From Symsagittifera roscoffensis (lineage: Eukaryota > Xenacoelomorpha > Acoela > Convolutidae), in the NCBI RefSeq assembly GCF_963678635.1, contig NC_087064.1, forward strand, positions 25,648,189 to 25,712,188: DNA of 64,000 bases. Direction: 5' to 3'. Shown one piece after another: positions 22,801-34,559 of this stretch (positions within the stretch are counted from its first letter, which is position 1; the number at the start of each line of letters is the position of its first letter). A model generated the notes under the pieces. The model was not told the origin of the DNA and ran no database searches. It saw only the letters and a list, made by a program, of their open reading frames with translations. Made by a program: the position numbers and the translations under genes.

Positions 22801-25800
22801 AAAAGGTAAGTTATTGATATGAAATTGATATTTGGAAGCACTACTTAAAGAAACTCCATTTTGAACTTTTTCATTCATATTCAGCGTCAATATCTTCAAC
22901 CATTTGCTGACAGCTTCTAAGTACTTATTCAAGTTTTCAACGGAGCAGTTTCAATTCTTTAATAGATGTCGTCTGCAAACAAAAACTTCTCTAAAAGTCC
23001 AAAAATTTCGGAAGGTCGTTTATGTGTATTAAGATAAAAGTGGGTCTAAAATAGAATATTGAGGAACGCCACACTTTAAACTCCACCACGATTTCTTTCC
23101 TTCAAGTAGCTTAGAAACCAGTTCAAATGATTTCCACTTACGTCATACATTTCTAATTTCAGATTACGGGTGTCGAAAGCTTTTTTAAATCGAGAAAAAC
23201 TGTTCTCTTGGCCGATTTGCTCAAATCCAAACAACGCTTCTCAATATATCTGCAATTGCATCAGCAGTGCTGTGAATTTTGGAGAACTTAAATTGTTTGA
23301 TATAAACATGTGAGGTAACTTTCGAATTAGTTTTTACTCTGTTGTACATTTCTCGCTCAAACATCTTGCTCCATGGTACAGTTCGAGATATTCAGCTTTA
23401 ATTACTGACCTCCTTTTCTGATCCATCCTTATACAAAGGGCAAACCACCGCCTGCGCAAGATATGGAAGTATCTGTTAATCCTTTAACTTCATTTAAAAA
23501 CCTATATTTTTGCCTTGAGCCACCATTACATTTGTTGAAATTTCCAAAGTAATAAAATTTCTTGCAATTCATAACTTAGTTTCATTATTACTTTGGGCAA
23601 TTTCAAGGCCTAATCTTGCCCCTGGTGCATTTTCGTTTTTAATAACAGGTTTTTTTAAGCTTGTAACGTTTTGCAACTTGACTTATAATATGAGAAGCTA
23701 AGCATTGACTTTTAGATTTTCGTGCTGTTGCTTTGGATGTTTTCTGTAACACTATCGTATGTCGACTGGAATCCTTGAAATAGATCATCATTTGCTTCTG
23801 TTAGGTCTAGTGTTGCATATTCCTTTAATTTATGCATCAAAGCAACATTAAAGCCATCTATCTGCAACTGAGATTCAAAGAACATGGTATCACGAGTTCT
23901 TTTTGACAATGTAACGCTGGTGGTTGTAGGATATAGCTCGACAACAATTGGGTAATGACCAGCAAAAAGACTGATCTTAAGCGTTTAGGCGAGTTTAACA
24001 TCAACATGCTTTATTATTATATGGTCTAAAAGAGTGTCTCAGATACTTACTATCATGGATAGTTGATTGAAGATTGGGTTGAATCTAATACTTTCGATAG
24101 CATTAATGTATTTTGATGAGAGATTATTGTTCCGACTTTCGATACGAAAGTAACGGAATATTTGTGCTCGGGTGGGTTTTTTTTTCTTCAGACAAATTTC
24201 GACTTTTTAACTAGCCAATTTTGACGGAATTTTTTATATCATTCAAAAGCTATTGTTGTCCTGAGTCTAAATTTGAAAAGATATTTCACCTGTGACTATT
24301 TTTCGTAAAGTTATGGGGGTTTAAAGATTGCCATTTTGGCCAATTTGGAACAAATAACGCGCGATATATTTCGCGCTATTAACGCGTAAGCGGAGATTTA
24401 ATCCGCCTTAGAAATCGTTCCAAATTGTTTCAAGAAAGCTTATATGCCATAATTGGTATAATAATAGGAGCGAAATCTATTTTTTTGTACTTTATATGGC
24501 GTGTGGGGGGGGGATGATTTTCATAAAAATTTTCAAATTTAAAAAAAAAACTTCATTTTATTTTATTATATTTAATTTTTTTTTTATTACTGCTCATGAA
24601 ACCTCAAAAGGCAGTCGGAACATCCAGGGCTTCGCCCTGATACGAGCAGTCTTGTTTGTTTTGAGAACATAACGTTAAAATTACCGCTTATTATAGCTCG
24701 ATGCTTTTTGGTGCTAATATTTTATAACACCTCATCGAAGTCTTCTACAAAAGCAAATTTTATCCGTATTTTTATCCATAATATCAATTGAATATTTTTA
24801 TCATTTATACATGTTTATTTAGATTCATTTCGTATGCACGAGCGACTCGTTCGAAAAAGGCGAAATGGGCAAATTGGCAGTACTTAGTTTTCTCGTTAAG
24901 GTGAGTATATGCTTTCTACTCAGGACATTCGATGGAAACACCATAATGAAGTAGCAAAGATTATTTTTATAGTCATTAGCAATCCATGTCTTTTTCTGAA
25001 AACAAGAGCAGAAATTGTTACAAACTAAGATACAAACAATATCGGTCACTTTTTAAAATTTTTTTATTAACAGTCACCATTCACTTTAGTTTGACGCCGA
25101 AAACACACGAGTCAGCGAAGGGGTGAAAACCATAGCGTCTAAGGCGCATTTGGTCAAGAAAAGTGGTGAGTTTTGTTTAACTTTGAACTCATATCTGAAT
25201 AAAAGAATTATTATTTCGAACAAATGGCATCTACAAAATGGCTCCAATAATAAGCAAAAAAGCGAATTTGTTCACAACACTTACCCTGAAAACATTCATA
25301 TAGGAGTTTGCATTAACTGTCGCGACTTTTTAAACAGAACGCGAAAAACTATCAGTTCCCTTTGGAGCAGAGCTGTCAACGCAGAAGCGAATCTGCATTT
25401 TGCAATCACAAGCAAAAACAGCAAAAAGGAGCTTTGAAATGCAAGAAAATACAAAAATAAGCAAACAACCTTTGAAAAAAAAGAAAACAAATTGCCAACT
25501 ATGGGCTAATCTTATCTAATGAAATATTTGGAACCCAAAAGGCGCCCTCTTTAGCAGACGAGAAATTCAATATTTTACAGCACATCTCTGTATTTGATAC
25601 AGGTGAGAAGACGGAACTTCCTGCATTTTCTCTGTCATCTATCATACCCCTGGATAATTCACACTTCATGGAAAGATACTACAGATACCAGGGGTCCTTA
25701 ACCACGCCCAAGTGCGACGAAATAGTAGTGTGGACCATATTCATACACCCACTCTACATTTCATACGAAGAGGTGAACAAAGAAAAGTTTTCATATTTTT

Positions 25801-26351
25801 ATCACAGGCGTTAGAGCCCCAAAACTAAGAAAATTGGCTCTGGAATTGGAATTAATTTTTTGCAACAAAAACAGCAGCAACCCAATGAAGCGAAGTTTTC
25901 TATAGTTAGGATTAGTTCACGACTACTATTGATTGTACATAAACCAGCCGGAGTATAAACCATAGCTACCATATAAGCCATCCGAAAAGGCGTATTTGTT
26001 ATATAATAGTTATGTAAAAAATATGTTACAGTTACGAAAGTCACACAAATTTCATTCTTGTGACGTAACTTCTCGTCTGGCTTGCATACTATGAGCATTT
26101 TTGGCTGTTTCATACTTCGGATGATTTATTTACACTCAGTAAACTATGCTGCTCCTATCGACGAAAACCACATTTTCTATGTACCAGCGTAAGAATCTTC
26201 AACCTTAATCTTAACTTTCGTGTTGCAGTATGAGAAACTACAAGTTGGGCTGACTGAAGACGGCGATAAACTTGTGAACAACTTCCGCCAGGTGCAGCCT
26301 CTGAACGGGCGAAAAGTTCTGCGATCTGTTTCACATGTTCACCGGAGATGA
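19893..26351 (+). CDS. Secreted alpha carbonic anhydrase, six exons
   Basis: Reversible hydration of CO2 to bicarbonate by an alpha-class zinc enzyme. Exons: 19893-19980, 20211-20545, 24823-24900, 25090-25165, 25603-25772 and 26229-26351. All introns are GT-AG, phases agree, and the joined product is 289 aa, usual for secreted family members. A signal peptide covers about residues 1-17 ([17 protein letters not shown]), so it should be extracellular or lumenal. Zinc ligands H118, H120 (MIHFHFG) and H143; gatekeepers E130 (GSEHT) and T226 (SLTTPKC); proton shuttle H87 (NNGHS); W236. C42 and C230 match the usual disulfide of extracellular enzymes. The NNFRxVQPLNGR motif closes the fold. All catalytic residues are present, so activity is expected. 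One oddity is TPKC in place of the usual TPPC. ATG 19893 is chosen because it immediately precedes the signal peptide. Intron 2 (4.3 kb) carries transposon debris. Confidence 0.95.
20546..22740. other. Intron 2 of the carbonic anhydrase, proximal part
   Basis: Non-coding. It holds a ~355 bp tandem duplication (21009-21363 and 21364-21715; shared phrases include tttcggacctt and aacagcctctcaacaa) and a small ~85 bp duplication at about 22375-22520 (caaagaatacaattcgtaag and variant). I see no hidden exon with splice sites on either strand. Confidence 0.6.
21009..21715. repeat. ~355 bp tandem duplication in intron
   Basis: Two diverged copies in direct orientation start ggttttaagagcattgtag (21009) and ggtcttaagaacattgtag (21364) and end near gctcaaattcaatgacatta. 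Substitutions and indels show it is old. Function unknown. Confidence 0.75.
22740..24760 (-). pseudogene. Decayed LINE (endonuclease and reverse transcriptase relics)
   Basis: Minus-strand conceptual fragments follow LINE order. Endonuclease: [11 protein letters not shown] (near 24680-24720, cf. the GDFN motif), then [16 protein letters not shown] and [13 protein letters not shown] (23930-24040, cf. SDH). Reverse transcriptase: [18 protein letters not shown] and [13 protein letters not shown] (23040-23200, cf. GVPQGS), FLFADDIY (near 22960-22990, cf. YADD) and [20 protein letters not shown] (22750-22850). Many stops and frameshifts: dead. It lies antisense within intron 2 of the carbonic anhydrase gene and is interrupted by an R540 copy at 24125-24655. 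The clade is probably CR1/Jockey-like; I cannot be more precise. Confidence 0.8.
24125..24655 (-). mobile_element. R540 dispersed repeat, copy 4, nested in LINE relic
   Basis: Reverse-oriented, near-intact copy (tattgttccgactttcg ... ccagggcttcgccctgatac). It separates two halves of the LINE endonuclease relic: VMFSKQ upstream and the [10 protein letters not shown] region downstream on the minus strand. Its insertion is therefore younger than the LINE, and the LINE frame fixes its borders to within a few bases. No long target-site duplication is apparent. Confidence 0.85.
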
Positions 26352-26726
26352 AAAATTGCTTCAGAAGATATACAGAGTCAAAAGGGCGAAAACACTAAAT
26401 GAAAAAAATCTGGTCTCTTTATAGTTCACAGAATATGGAGCACTCTGAATCAACTGAATTTATCAGAACTATCTTTTGTGATTGACTATTTTGAAAAATC
26501 AGAAACTTGACTTTTTGTTGAAAAGAACACAAGAACTGCTTTCGAGAACAAAGAAAAAACATCGAAACCAAGATTTTTTTCTTTTTTTTGAATTTCTGGA
26601 AATCAACGCCTTTACATCTTCATATCATTAGAACTCAGTTTTGAGAAACTTATAAACATGTTTCAAATTCTCTGCCCTTTTGTTTTAAAAACAGCTGTTT
26701 TTAGGTGACGAAAAAATTCAAATTTC
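26352..26726. other. 3' flank of the carbonic anhydrase gene
   Basis: I see no canonical AATAAA close behind the stop codon at 26349-26351, and no other gene. AT-rich sequence leads into the SINE tail at 26727. Confidence 0.4.
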
Positions 26727-28000
26727 ACAAAGAGGCGATTCGGAGCTTAGCACCACTTGCGATACAACAGAAACAAAAAATTTACAAAAAAAATGAAAAT
26801 TGTAAAAAAAAAATTGATTGTTGATGTGTTGATAAAAGAAAGAAACCAAAGGGCCCAGCTAAAGCTGGAGGTACCTGTTTGATCTTTAATGAATTTGTTA
26901 TACTGATGCAGGATGCGGTGGAAAAAATCAAAATAGCAAAAATTGGACTTTGCCCAAAACCTTGGTTGTTTTTCTACTAATAAAAGCGAGAAGTGAAAAT
27001 TCTTGAGAAAATTGGAATTTTCGCAAAGAGATCACTTTTTCTAACAAAAAAGGCGTCGCAACCTAAGAAATGGCAGACTAGTTTTATACAGAGCCGAAAA
27101 ATTTCCGAAAACGGTCAAAGTTTCAAAATTTATGCCGTTAGGCTTTCAAAAACCTGTTGTTTTGATTAAACCATTGATATCAGATTTTGCAGGATAGATA
27201 TCGAGAAAAATAAAAAAATCGAAAATCCTAGCTTTTTGTGTGAAATATTTTGCGCGTTGTCAATTTTGCAGGAGAGTTTCCCACAACTCGTTCTATCCAT
27301 TAAAATCAAAATCTCTGATGTAGGACGGTCGTTTGGAGAAAACGAAAAAAAAACCTTGAGACATGGGTAAATTTTTTGAAGGCGGTAGACAGTGGGGTAA
27401 AGTACTAAGAGACTGTGGCATTCTGCATGGACACAAAAGAGTCGGCGGTCTTTTCACTGGTACCCTTTTTGAAAATCGTTTACTTTCAGTTATAAGAAAA
27501 AGTAAAATTTGTGCAAAAAGGATTCAAAAAAATTCCGACGCAAACCAAATAAATTATATTAAAAAAAAACCCAACCCCATCCATTTTCATAGTACCTGTT
27601 TGTTTCAAAGATGGATACTAGCCAAACAAGTCAAAAGGGTCTTTGATTTTCAAGTTAGCAGCGGAACAAAACTTTTGAAGAGGAAACAAAGCCGACAATC
27701 TTTGAGCAGAAACCAGTTGAGCAAAAAAAATATATTTAAAATTAAAAAAAAATTTTATGTCCCCACTCAAACTACAATGAACAACACTTGCATTTGCATC
27801 TACAGTGAATTACGCTGAAAGCACAAGAAGAAAACTCCCCCAACAACTTAGCAGACAACAGTTCACCAGACAAACGAAAGTCCAACTTTTCAATTTTTAC
27901 CAAAAAAAAACTTTCTATTGCTACAACACACTAAAAAAAAAACGAAGTCCAGCCGTAACTCAAACCTAAGCCCACAGAATGAAGACCCGAAGGCGTTACC
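26727..28000 (-). mobile_element. Long SINE or composite of SINE copies
   Basis: The plus-strand left end is the hairpin-tail module agaggcgattcggagcttag followed by caccacttgcgatac. The right end (27945-28000) has tccagccgtaactcaaacct, a degraded B-box head. Body segments at 27640-27900 (aagccgacaatctttgagcag, aacaacacttgcatttgcat, agacaaacgaaagtcca) match the bodies at 46140-46390 and 62030-62300. The 151-codon frame at 27363-27818 runs through this body and is not a gene. At nearly 1.3 kb it may be two or more overlapping SINE insertions. Confidence 0.5.
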
Positions 28001-28149
28001 TTTAGATAGTTTGAATATGTTATGTTTCAAAGACAAAGCAAATCAAAAAAGAGTGGAATATTTGTTTACGGGCTTTGGTTCATGGGCTTTGATTCATAAT
28101 CTCACAAAATTAGAATTTTATTGTAATTTTTCCTTTTGAATTTCAAAAA

Positions 28150-28860
28150 CCGATTTGGAACAGTTCTAATTGTGTTTTTTTACTTTACGTATACACATTG
28201 TTATAAGATGGTCCGTTTTAAAAGGTGATACTGCCACAAGAGTATCATTAGACAGAGATTTGGCTGTGATTCGGTAACCCATGAGGGATCTGTTGGGAGT
28301 ATAATTACATGTTGCAAAGGTTTTAAACACGGAAAAATTTTATCTGAATTCGAATCTCGATGGAATGATGGAGTTTAGCTTCTGGTTAGTTCAAATGATT
28401 CATGTTCAAATCTCCTAATATAGTCAAATCTATGGCTTCTGAAGCTATAAATTCAATGCCTTTCAATGTGTCATCAATGATTAATCGTTTTACCTGCTTG
28501 TGTGGCATTTCTAAAAAAACTCACGGATCTAAGCAAATGTACTTCATCATAGAAGAGTGATTGGTATTTGACCGTCTGAGCAATTTCATCGTAAATTTGT
28601 ACAATTTAAAACTCCTTTCTTTTAAAATAGTTGATAACAACGTTGTCAAACTCAGTTATTGATCTGCCGCTTATTGAATCAGATGCGGCATTAACAGGCG
28701 GAATTTGACATATGTTAAGATTTCCAGGTCTAAATTTGTGCTCGTTTCATGGTTGCACAAAAAACTTCAGAGAGCTCATCAACTGATTCATGGAGCTCTC
28801 TCGTCAGAAGTTAGTGCCATCCTGGAAAATGATTGATTTGATCCTGGAAACCGATTTAGA
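28150..28860 (-). pseudogene. LINE relic, copy A (SGNH C-terminus plus endonuclease piece)
   Basis: Minus strand. 28505-28860 corresponds to the C-terminal half of the esterase relic at 30180-30560, and 28150-28500 to the endonuclease piece at 28861-29210, which translates to TILGDLNMNHLN here. The intervening part present in copy B is missing, so copy A has an internal deletion. It directly abuts copy B, suggesting an old tandem duplication. Multiple stops. Confidence 0.65.
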
Positions 28861-29640
28861 ACAAATTTAATTGTGTTTTTTTACTTTACGTATGCACATT
28901 GTTATAAGATGGTCGTTTTAAAAGGTGATAATGCCACAAAAATTTCATTATACAGATATTTGGCTGTGATTAAGTAATCCATGAGGGATCTGTTATGTGC
29001 ATAATCACATGTTGAAAAGGTTTTAACCACGGAAATATTTTATCTAAATTCGAATCTGGATGGAATGATGGAGTTTAGCTTCTGGTTAATTCAAATGATT
29101 CAAGTTCAAATCTCCTAATATAATTAAACCTATAGCTTCTGAAGCTATAAATTCAATGCCTTTCAATGTGTCATCAATGATTAATCGTTTTACCTGCTTG
29201 TGAGGATTTATGCAAGAAAGGTTACATGCCTTTTTGATTGCTTTCAGATATGATTGAACTAAATTCTACCCAGATACCTTCGAAGTGTGACGGAAATTTT
29301 AAGACATGACGGAAGTGAGTAAGAAATTTTAATCTTCCCGGATCTTGCAATTTTTTTGGGATGAAAATTGCAACCCCTTCTGAAGTTTGACCAGAGCCTT
29401 TTTGTTTTCGTCACAGCTGAAAAAAGTATGAATTCATTCGCAGAATGAGTAGGTGAGACGATCACATGCTTCATCCAGCCAAGTTTCAGGGAGACTTATC
29501 ACAGTATTTGAGTCAATACTTTCCGAGAGGGAACATTTTTCAGCATGTTTAGTTTCAAGCTTATGCATATACGAGTCACAAATTTGAAGTACTCATGGTG
29601 TTGTTTCGTAATACTTTTCAGGTTCTCGCCAGATGACAGG
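28861..29640 (-). pseudogene. LINE relic, copy B: AP-endonuclease domain
   Basis: Minus-strand fragments: DSNTVISLPETWLDEACD (near 29465-29515, the ExW motif of LINE endonucleases), ENKKALVKLQKG (near 29370-29410) and LIILGDLNLNHLN (near 29080-29130, the GDxN motif). Order and spacing fit a CR1/Jockey-type EN domain. Just upstream, 29645-29690 reads IARSQVNPGP, which may be a remnant of a 2A-like NPGP motif before the endonuclease. Frame breaks show it is dead. Confidence 0.7.
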
Positions 29641-30169
29641 GCCTGGGTTTACTTGTGACCTTGCAATCTTAAAAAGTGATATTCAAACTGCACTATGGAT
29701 TAAGCTGTGTACCCACCTTTGAGTTTAGATATTGGTTTGAACGGCGACACATAAGCTCGGTTGCTTGAAAAAAGTGATTTAGTCCAATGTTAATAATTCG
29801 GGCAAGAATTAAAAGATTATTAAAAGTAGAACAACTAAACATTATGCACAAACAAATGAACTCGAAATTCTTTGGGCGCGTTACTGCTATATCGATCATT
29901 AGTATGGATAACACGTGTTGCGCATGTCATAATTATGGCAGTTAATGTTTAAATAACTAAATGTTTGGTTATTCGTAAAAATTGAACTATCAATCCCGCT
30001 GTGTCTATAGTTCGGTAATCTCTCTGGGTGCTCGGGGCCCCCTCCCTATTAGATTTGAGATTTGAGCAAGGTTTTACGCGGTTCCTCTGAGTGTGCTTTG
30101 GGCCCCTAGAAGTAGAAGGAGTTTGTGACAAGATGTGAGGGTATAGGTTTTAGGGCGGTATTACCTTTT
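29641..30169. other. Linker region of the LINE relic
   Basis: Lies between the SGNH and endonuclease relics on the minus strand. A short GC-richer patch (30000-30120) encodes a basic, proline/serine-containing peptide when read on the minus strand, possibly remnant linker of the LINE polyprotein. No independent gene is supported. Confidence 0.35.
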
Positions 30170-30960
30170 CCAGTATGGCATTTCTCAAACAACTCACGGA
30201 TCTAAGCAAATGTACTTCATCATAGAAGAGTGATTGGTATTTGTCCGTCTGAGCAATTTCATCGTAAATTTGTACAATTTAAAACTCCTTTCTCTTATAA
30301 CTCTCTTAAAACTCCTTTCTCTTAACTGAGTTGTCAAACTCAGTTATTGATCTGCCGATTATTGAATCAGGTCCGGCATTAACAGGCGGAACTTGACAGA
30401 TGTTAAGAGCTCCCGACCCAAATTTTTGCGCGATTTCATGGTTGCGCAAAAAACTTCAGACAGCTCATCAATTGATTTATGGAGTTTTCTCGTCAGAGAG
30501 TTAGTGCCATCCTGGAAAATGATTGATTTGAGCTCAACATCGTGTAATTTTAGTGAAAATTTTTTTCTTCTTGCAAAAGCACCATGATAAGTATGAATTG
30601 TCACGTCTTTTGGGAGATGCTTTGTCAAATTCAGCTAAAAAAAACTTGAACCAATAATCAAATTTTTTATATCTGTCGGAATATACTTAGCTGCAGCATC
30701 AAAAGGAGCTCTGACTCTTTCTGTGTCAAGATTTGTAATCGGGCCAACATTATTTGGTGATATCGTTAGGATATTTACAAGAATGTATGTCTTAAGATAG
30801 TTATCTTTTCTCCCGAAGTTAGTTTTGAGAAGGTATCGGGTATCAAGATGCATTGGTGTCGACATTGTGCTGAATCCAGAATTGTGCCAAAAATGATTCA
30901 GTGTTGCCATAAATAGCGCAATGATGATGTAGTAATCAGTGCGCAGTGAATTCAATTAAT
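30170..30960 (-). pseudogene. LINE ORF1 relic with SGNH/GDSL esterase domain
   Basis: Minus-strand translation shows the four landmarks of an SGNH hydrolase in order: NLIIGSSFF (block I, near 30640-30680), TYHGAFARR (near 30570-30600), FQDGTNSL (block III GxND-like, near 30505-30530) and YDEVHLL (DxxH, near 30205-30230). SGNH domains are known from ORF1 of CR1-type LINEs, and an endonuclease relic follows downstream, so a LINE origin is the best reading. Stops and frameshifts make it non-functional. An upstream frame to 30955 may be the ORF1 N-terminal part. Confidence 0.7.
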
Positions 30961-32498
30961 GTTTCATTTCACTCAGAGTCAGTTTAGGGCTACATGGCGA
31001 GACTAAACGAACTAAATTAACATCTGGTTCAAGGGAAAGAGCGTACCGAAAATGAACGCACATGATCTCAACTAAAAACCTTCATCTAAATCACATTATG
31101 TAACCAAATAACAAACCCGTTCAATGCAGCAAAGAACTTACATCAGCATCAGTTAGTAGAATCAAATGACATCACATTTATAAACTCAAAAATTATACAA
31201 CAGGACTCAAATGAGCCTTAACAACTCACAACGGAAGTATTCAGTTCTGCAAAGATGTTTTTAGTCAGCAAAGTTTACTTTATATGTCAACGAGGTCCAA
31301 TTGCATATCAGGTCTGAAGTTTTTCCAATTTTTATTGTCTCAAACACTTTGCCTCCGTAAAAAATTAAGTATTACAAAAATGCCAGATGACTTTTCATAT
31401 TTAAACCATTTCATCTGCTGTTCGATTGGCTTTAAAAAATTTTCCCAACAATTTTTCTGTGTCGAAAAAAATTGGTCTACACAATTCGTTTTAAAGCTAC
31501 TCGGAGCGAGCAGAGCAACTACTGGATTTTTGAATGTCCTTTACTTCAATAGTTGTGATCAGAACATTTTTTCTACTTGCAGAACAATCGAACTATTTTT
31601 CTTTCCACTTGTCCAATTAGTATATTTCCCCACCCGTTTATAGAACTAAAGGCAAAATCGCAAAAGCCACGAAAAAAAATCACAAATGAATAATTATAAT
31701 TGCCTAACTTAAGTTCATTTTTTTGATATTCAAAAAACGTTTGTACAAAAATACGGCGTGGGCTCGCAGTAACTGTTCATAAAGAAAACGGGAAAAGGCG
31801 CCTCAAAATTATTTGCGCGGGGCGGATTTGCGATTAACAAATCACCATTTGCTTCTTTGCTCTCTTGCGCTTTGAAAGCATGAGCTACTTGAAACAAATT
31901 TAAAACATAAATTTATTTTCAGGGCTTCGCTCTGCTACCATCATACGCAGCTAATTAATAACACCTGTATATATTTTTAGATGTACTTTATCTCGCGGCG
32001 AACACCATTTTTCGCCTTTTTCGCTGCCTGGGGATTTTTACACTTGAAGTTTACCAATTTGGTCGATCAATAGTACAAGTTATTCCATTCCTGCAAAAAA
32101 ACTTCAGTAAAATGGCAATGGTATTACATATATATGCGCCGGCACCACAGAACAAATACCAATATCCACACACAGATATTAACAGCATGTCAAAAGGTAT
32201 AAATTTGCACCAAGCGCAGTATACATAATAGCACCATAACACGTGCGGTCAACCACTATATAGTTTTGCAAGCAAAGAACAAGTGACTGCATTGTAATTC
32301 CTTTTCTTTACTCCATTTTGCTCAACGAGAAAGACTTCAGAAATGTCTTTTGCATTGAACAAAATTATTAATATTCATTGAATTAACTTCGAATTCATTC
32401 ATTCGAATGAGACTTGTTCACAGCAAACATTGAAAAGGATTATTCAAATCTAGCTATTCTTTTTGCAAATCAAATTTTTTCTTCAAGGACAGTTGAAA
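30961..32498. other. Intergenic region upstream of the aquaporin
   Basis: No gene supported. The 119-codon frame at 31284-31643 lacks recognisable domains and has unremarkable composition. A stretch near 31920-31945 (agggcttcgctctgctacca) resembles the R540 hairpin end, possibly a fragment. A pyrimidine-rich tract followed by AG (32473-32487) precedes the aquaporin start and is a potential acceptor. Confidence 0.45.
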
Positions 32499-33314
32499 AT
32501 GGCAGTCACTGAAGAAACATTTTCGATACTTCTTTCATCGCTTTGTATCGTCACGTTGACGATTTTTTGCGCATTCCTGCGTGTTTTCAAACGACGTTTC
32601 TTACCTTCTCAATTTCAGATCTTCGTGGAAGAGTTAGTTTGCACGTTCCAGATAGTAGCTGGAGTTAAAGAGGGCGACATAGTTTTGGACACAGGCGGAA
32701 CTTGGGCCTATTTTGTGTTTATTTTTGTCCTTTTTGCGAGTTTTGGTTTATCTTTCGAAGGAAATGGAGCAACTTGCGGTTTATGGGAACAACTATTCTT
32801 CGGTCAAATATCTATTGTGAAATGCCTGATAGCGTGTATCTTGCAACTAATCGGTGGATTCATCGGACTTGTCTACATCAAATCCTTCTGGAAAATGATC
32901 GGTCTTGGTTCTTACCATCTCAAAATGTACAAGCACTCAACCGAAGATATTTGCGAATCTGCTATGAACTCAACACTATACGAAGGTATGGTTGCCGAGT
33001 TTACAGCTACGATTTTGTTCAGCATTTACTCAAACTCACTTCGAAATTTGTCACTGATTTCAACTGGGAAACGAAGAGCCTATTTTGACGCCTTTGTGAC
33101 GTCATTCATAGTGATAGTTGGAATGGATTACACTGGCATGATGTTCAATCCTGCATTGGCTACTGCTTTGACCTTTAACTGTAAAGGCCACTCAGTTTCA
33201 GAACACATTTTGGTCTACTGGTTTGCACCATTTTTAGCCACTGTTGTTTCATGCATTTACTTCAACTATCAGAAGAAACAAACAAAGGAAAAGAAGGCGG
33301 AAAAGAAGGATTAA
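32499..33314 (+). CDS. Aquaporin-11/12-like membrane channel, single exon
   Basis: Predicted membrane channel of the MIP family, unorthodox (super-aquaporin) subgroup, probably in intracellular membranes. Product 271 aa from ATG 32499; further upstream only non-ATG codons extend the frame. Hydrophobic segments alternate as in a six-helix MIP fold. The second half carries GMMFNPALATALTFNC: a canonical NPA (217-219) and a cysteine (228) nine residues after it, the diagnostic AQP11/12 feature. VYWFAPFLA follows, as in AQP11. The first NPA position reads GNGATCG (91-93 Ala-Thr-Cys) where AQP11 proteins usually have NPC. The lysine-rich tail ending EKKD resembles AQP11 C-termini and may be an ER signal (inference). 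No introns, unlike the carbonic anhydrase and MPG genes here. Confidence 0.88.
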   Translation: MAVTEETFSILLSSLCIVTLTIFCAFLRVFKRRFLPSQFQIFVEELVCTFQIVAGVKEGDIVLDTGGTWAYFVFIFVLFASFGLSFEGNGATCGLWEQLFFGQISIVKCLIACILQLIGGFIGLVYIKSFWKMIGLGSYHLKMYKHSTEDICESAMNSTLYEGMVAEFTATILFSIYSNSLRNLSLISTGKRRAYFDAFVTSFIVIVGMDYTGMMFNPALATALTFNCKGHSVSEHILVYWFAPFLATVVSCIYFNYQKKQTKEKKAEKKD

Positions 33315-33443
33315 ACTTTAAAAAAAGGATTAAAATTTCAATTAAAACAAATTTCAAAAAACAACCTTATCTATCCACTCGTGCCAGAAATTCTGCATGT
33401 TAAACATCTTCACTGCAAAAAAGTGCAATTATTTACAAGATAG
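33315..33443. other. 3' flank of the aquaporin
   Basis: A ATTAAA at 33330-33335 is a weak polyadenylation-signal candidate. The region borders the 2.7 kb duplicated block beginning at about 33444. Confidence 0.35.
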
Positions 33444-34559
33444 TGACTTATAACCATTCTGTGAAGAAATATCTAAGATGCAGCAAGCTGAGAAGTGCGA
33501 TTTGAAGTAAAAAAAAAGTATAACAATAAGATATGCAGCCTGTTGCGGTGCATGTAACAAAAAGTTACGATCACAGCTATGTGAGAAGCTGACATATATT
33601 CCAGATTTTTAAACACCCAGTTATTCTAACAGTAACTAGGAACATTCATTACGAAGCCCACCCCTCCCCCCCCACCACCCCCCGCCCTCAGGAATTTGAC
33701 TCTCCGTCCATAGAGCCCCTTTGTTACTATTCAAGACATCCATTTTCGGCCAATCGACCAACACGATCTACCTTTTTAGAAAGGCTCCAATGTATACTAT
33801 TTTTGAGAGAGACGGAAGTTGGTTATCACATTAAAATTAACTGCCATGTAACGCATCTCCGGTGCTTCAAACATACAAGCGTGTAACACACCTCCGGTGC
33901 TTCAAACAGATTAGTAATCATGAAAGCTGCTTGTACATAAAAAATGGAGAAAAAAACGGCGAAAAGAATGTAAGTAAAAAATAGACGGGGAAATCCAAAA
34001 ACGCTTTTAATTTCATGAACGATAAAAATAATTGTGACGAGAAGGTTCAAATCTCCATAACTACAGAGTTTCAGATCTTTGTAAACGAAACCCTAAAACA
34101 ACCGACAGCATACAACTGCACTTTTCATACTAAAAAATTGAAACAATTAATTGTAAAATTATCAAACTCATAAATGGAATTCATAATCCATCGTAACTAA
34201 TTTTAAAATATCAGACTCTGTTTTTTCTTTTTATTAAAAGTAAGTTCTGTGAAAAAATTTGAGCAAATATATGAGGATGAGAGGCCACATATGCATCTGC
34301 TGGTAGTAACCTGACATCGCCCCACCGAAGCGTCGACAATTTCACAATTTGAAAAGCTTTTATTTGAAAATAAATATTTTTGAAATACTTCAAAAGAAGA
34401 TAGAAACGTCATAATTAAAAAAAAAAGACGTTGAGCATTCTTAACTGGAGTCCAGACAAACAGCCTGAAATTACCTTGCAATCACCTCGCCATAGTGTTG
34501 AGTAATTCGAACTTGGAAATTATTTTAGATCTTAAACTTTTAAAATATTATGAAGGATA

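Noticed and set aside
27363-27818. 151-codon open frame
   Set aside because: It runs through SINE body sequence that recurs at 46140 and 62030; lysine/serine-rich with no domain.
31284-31643. 119-codon frame upstream of the aquaporin
   Set aside because: No domain, no splice or start context, and composition like the flanking intergenic DNA.
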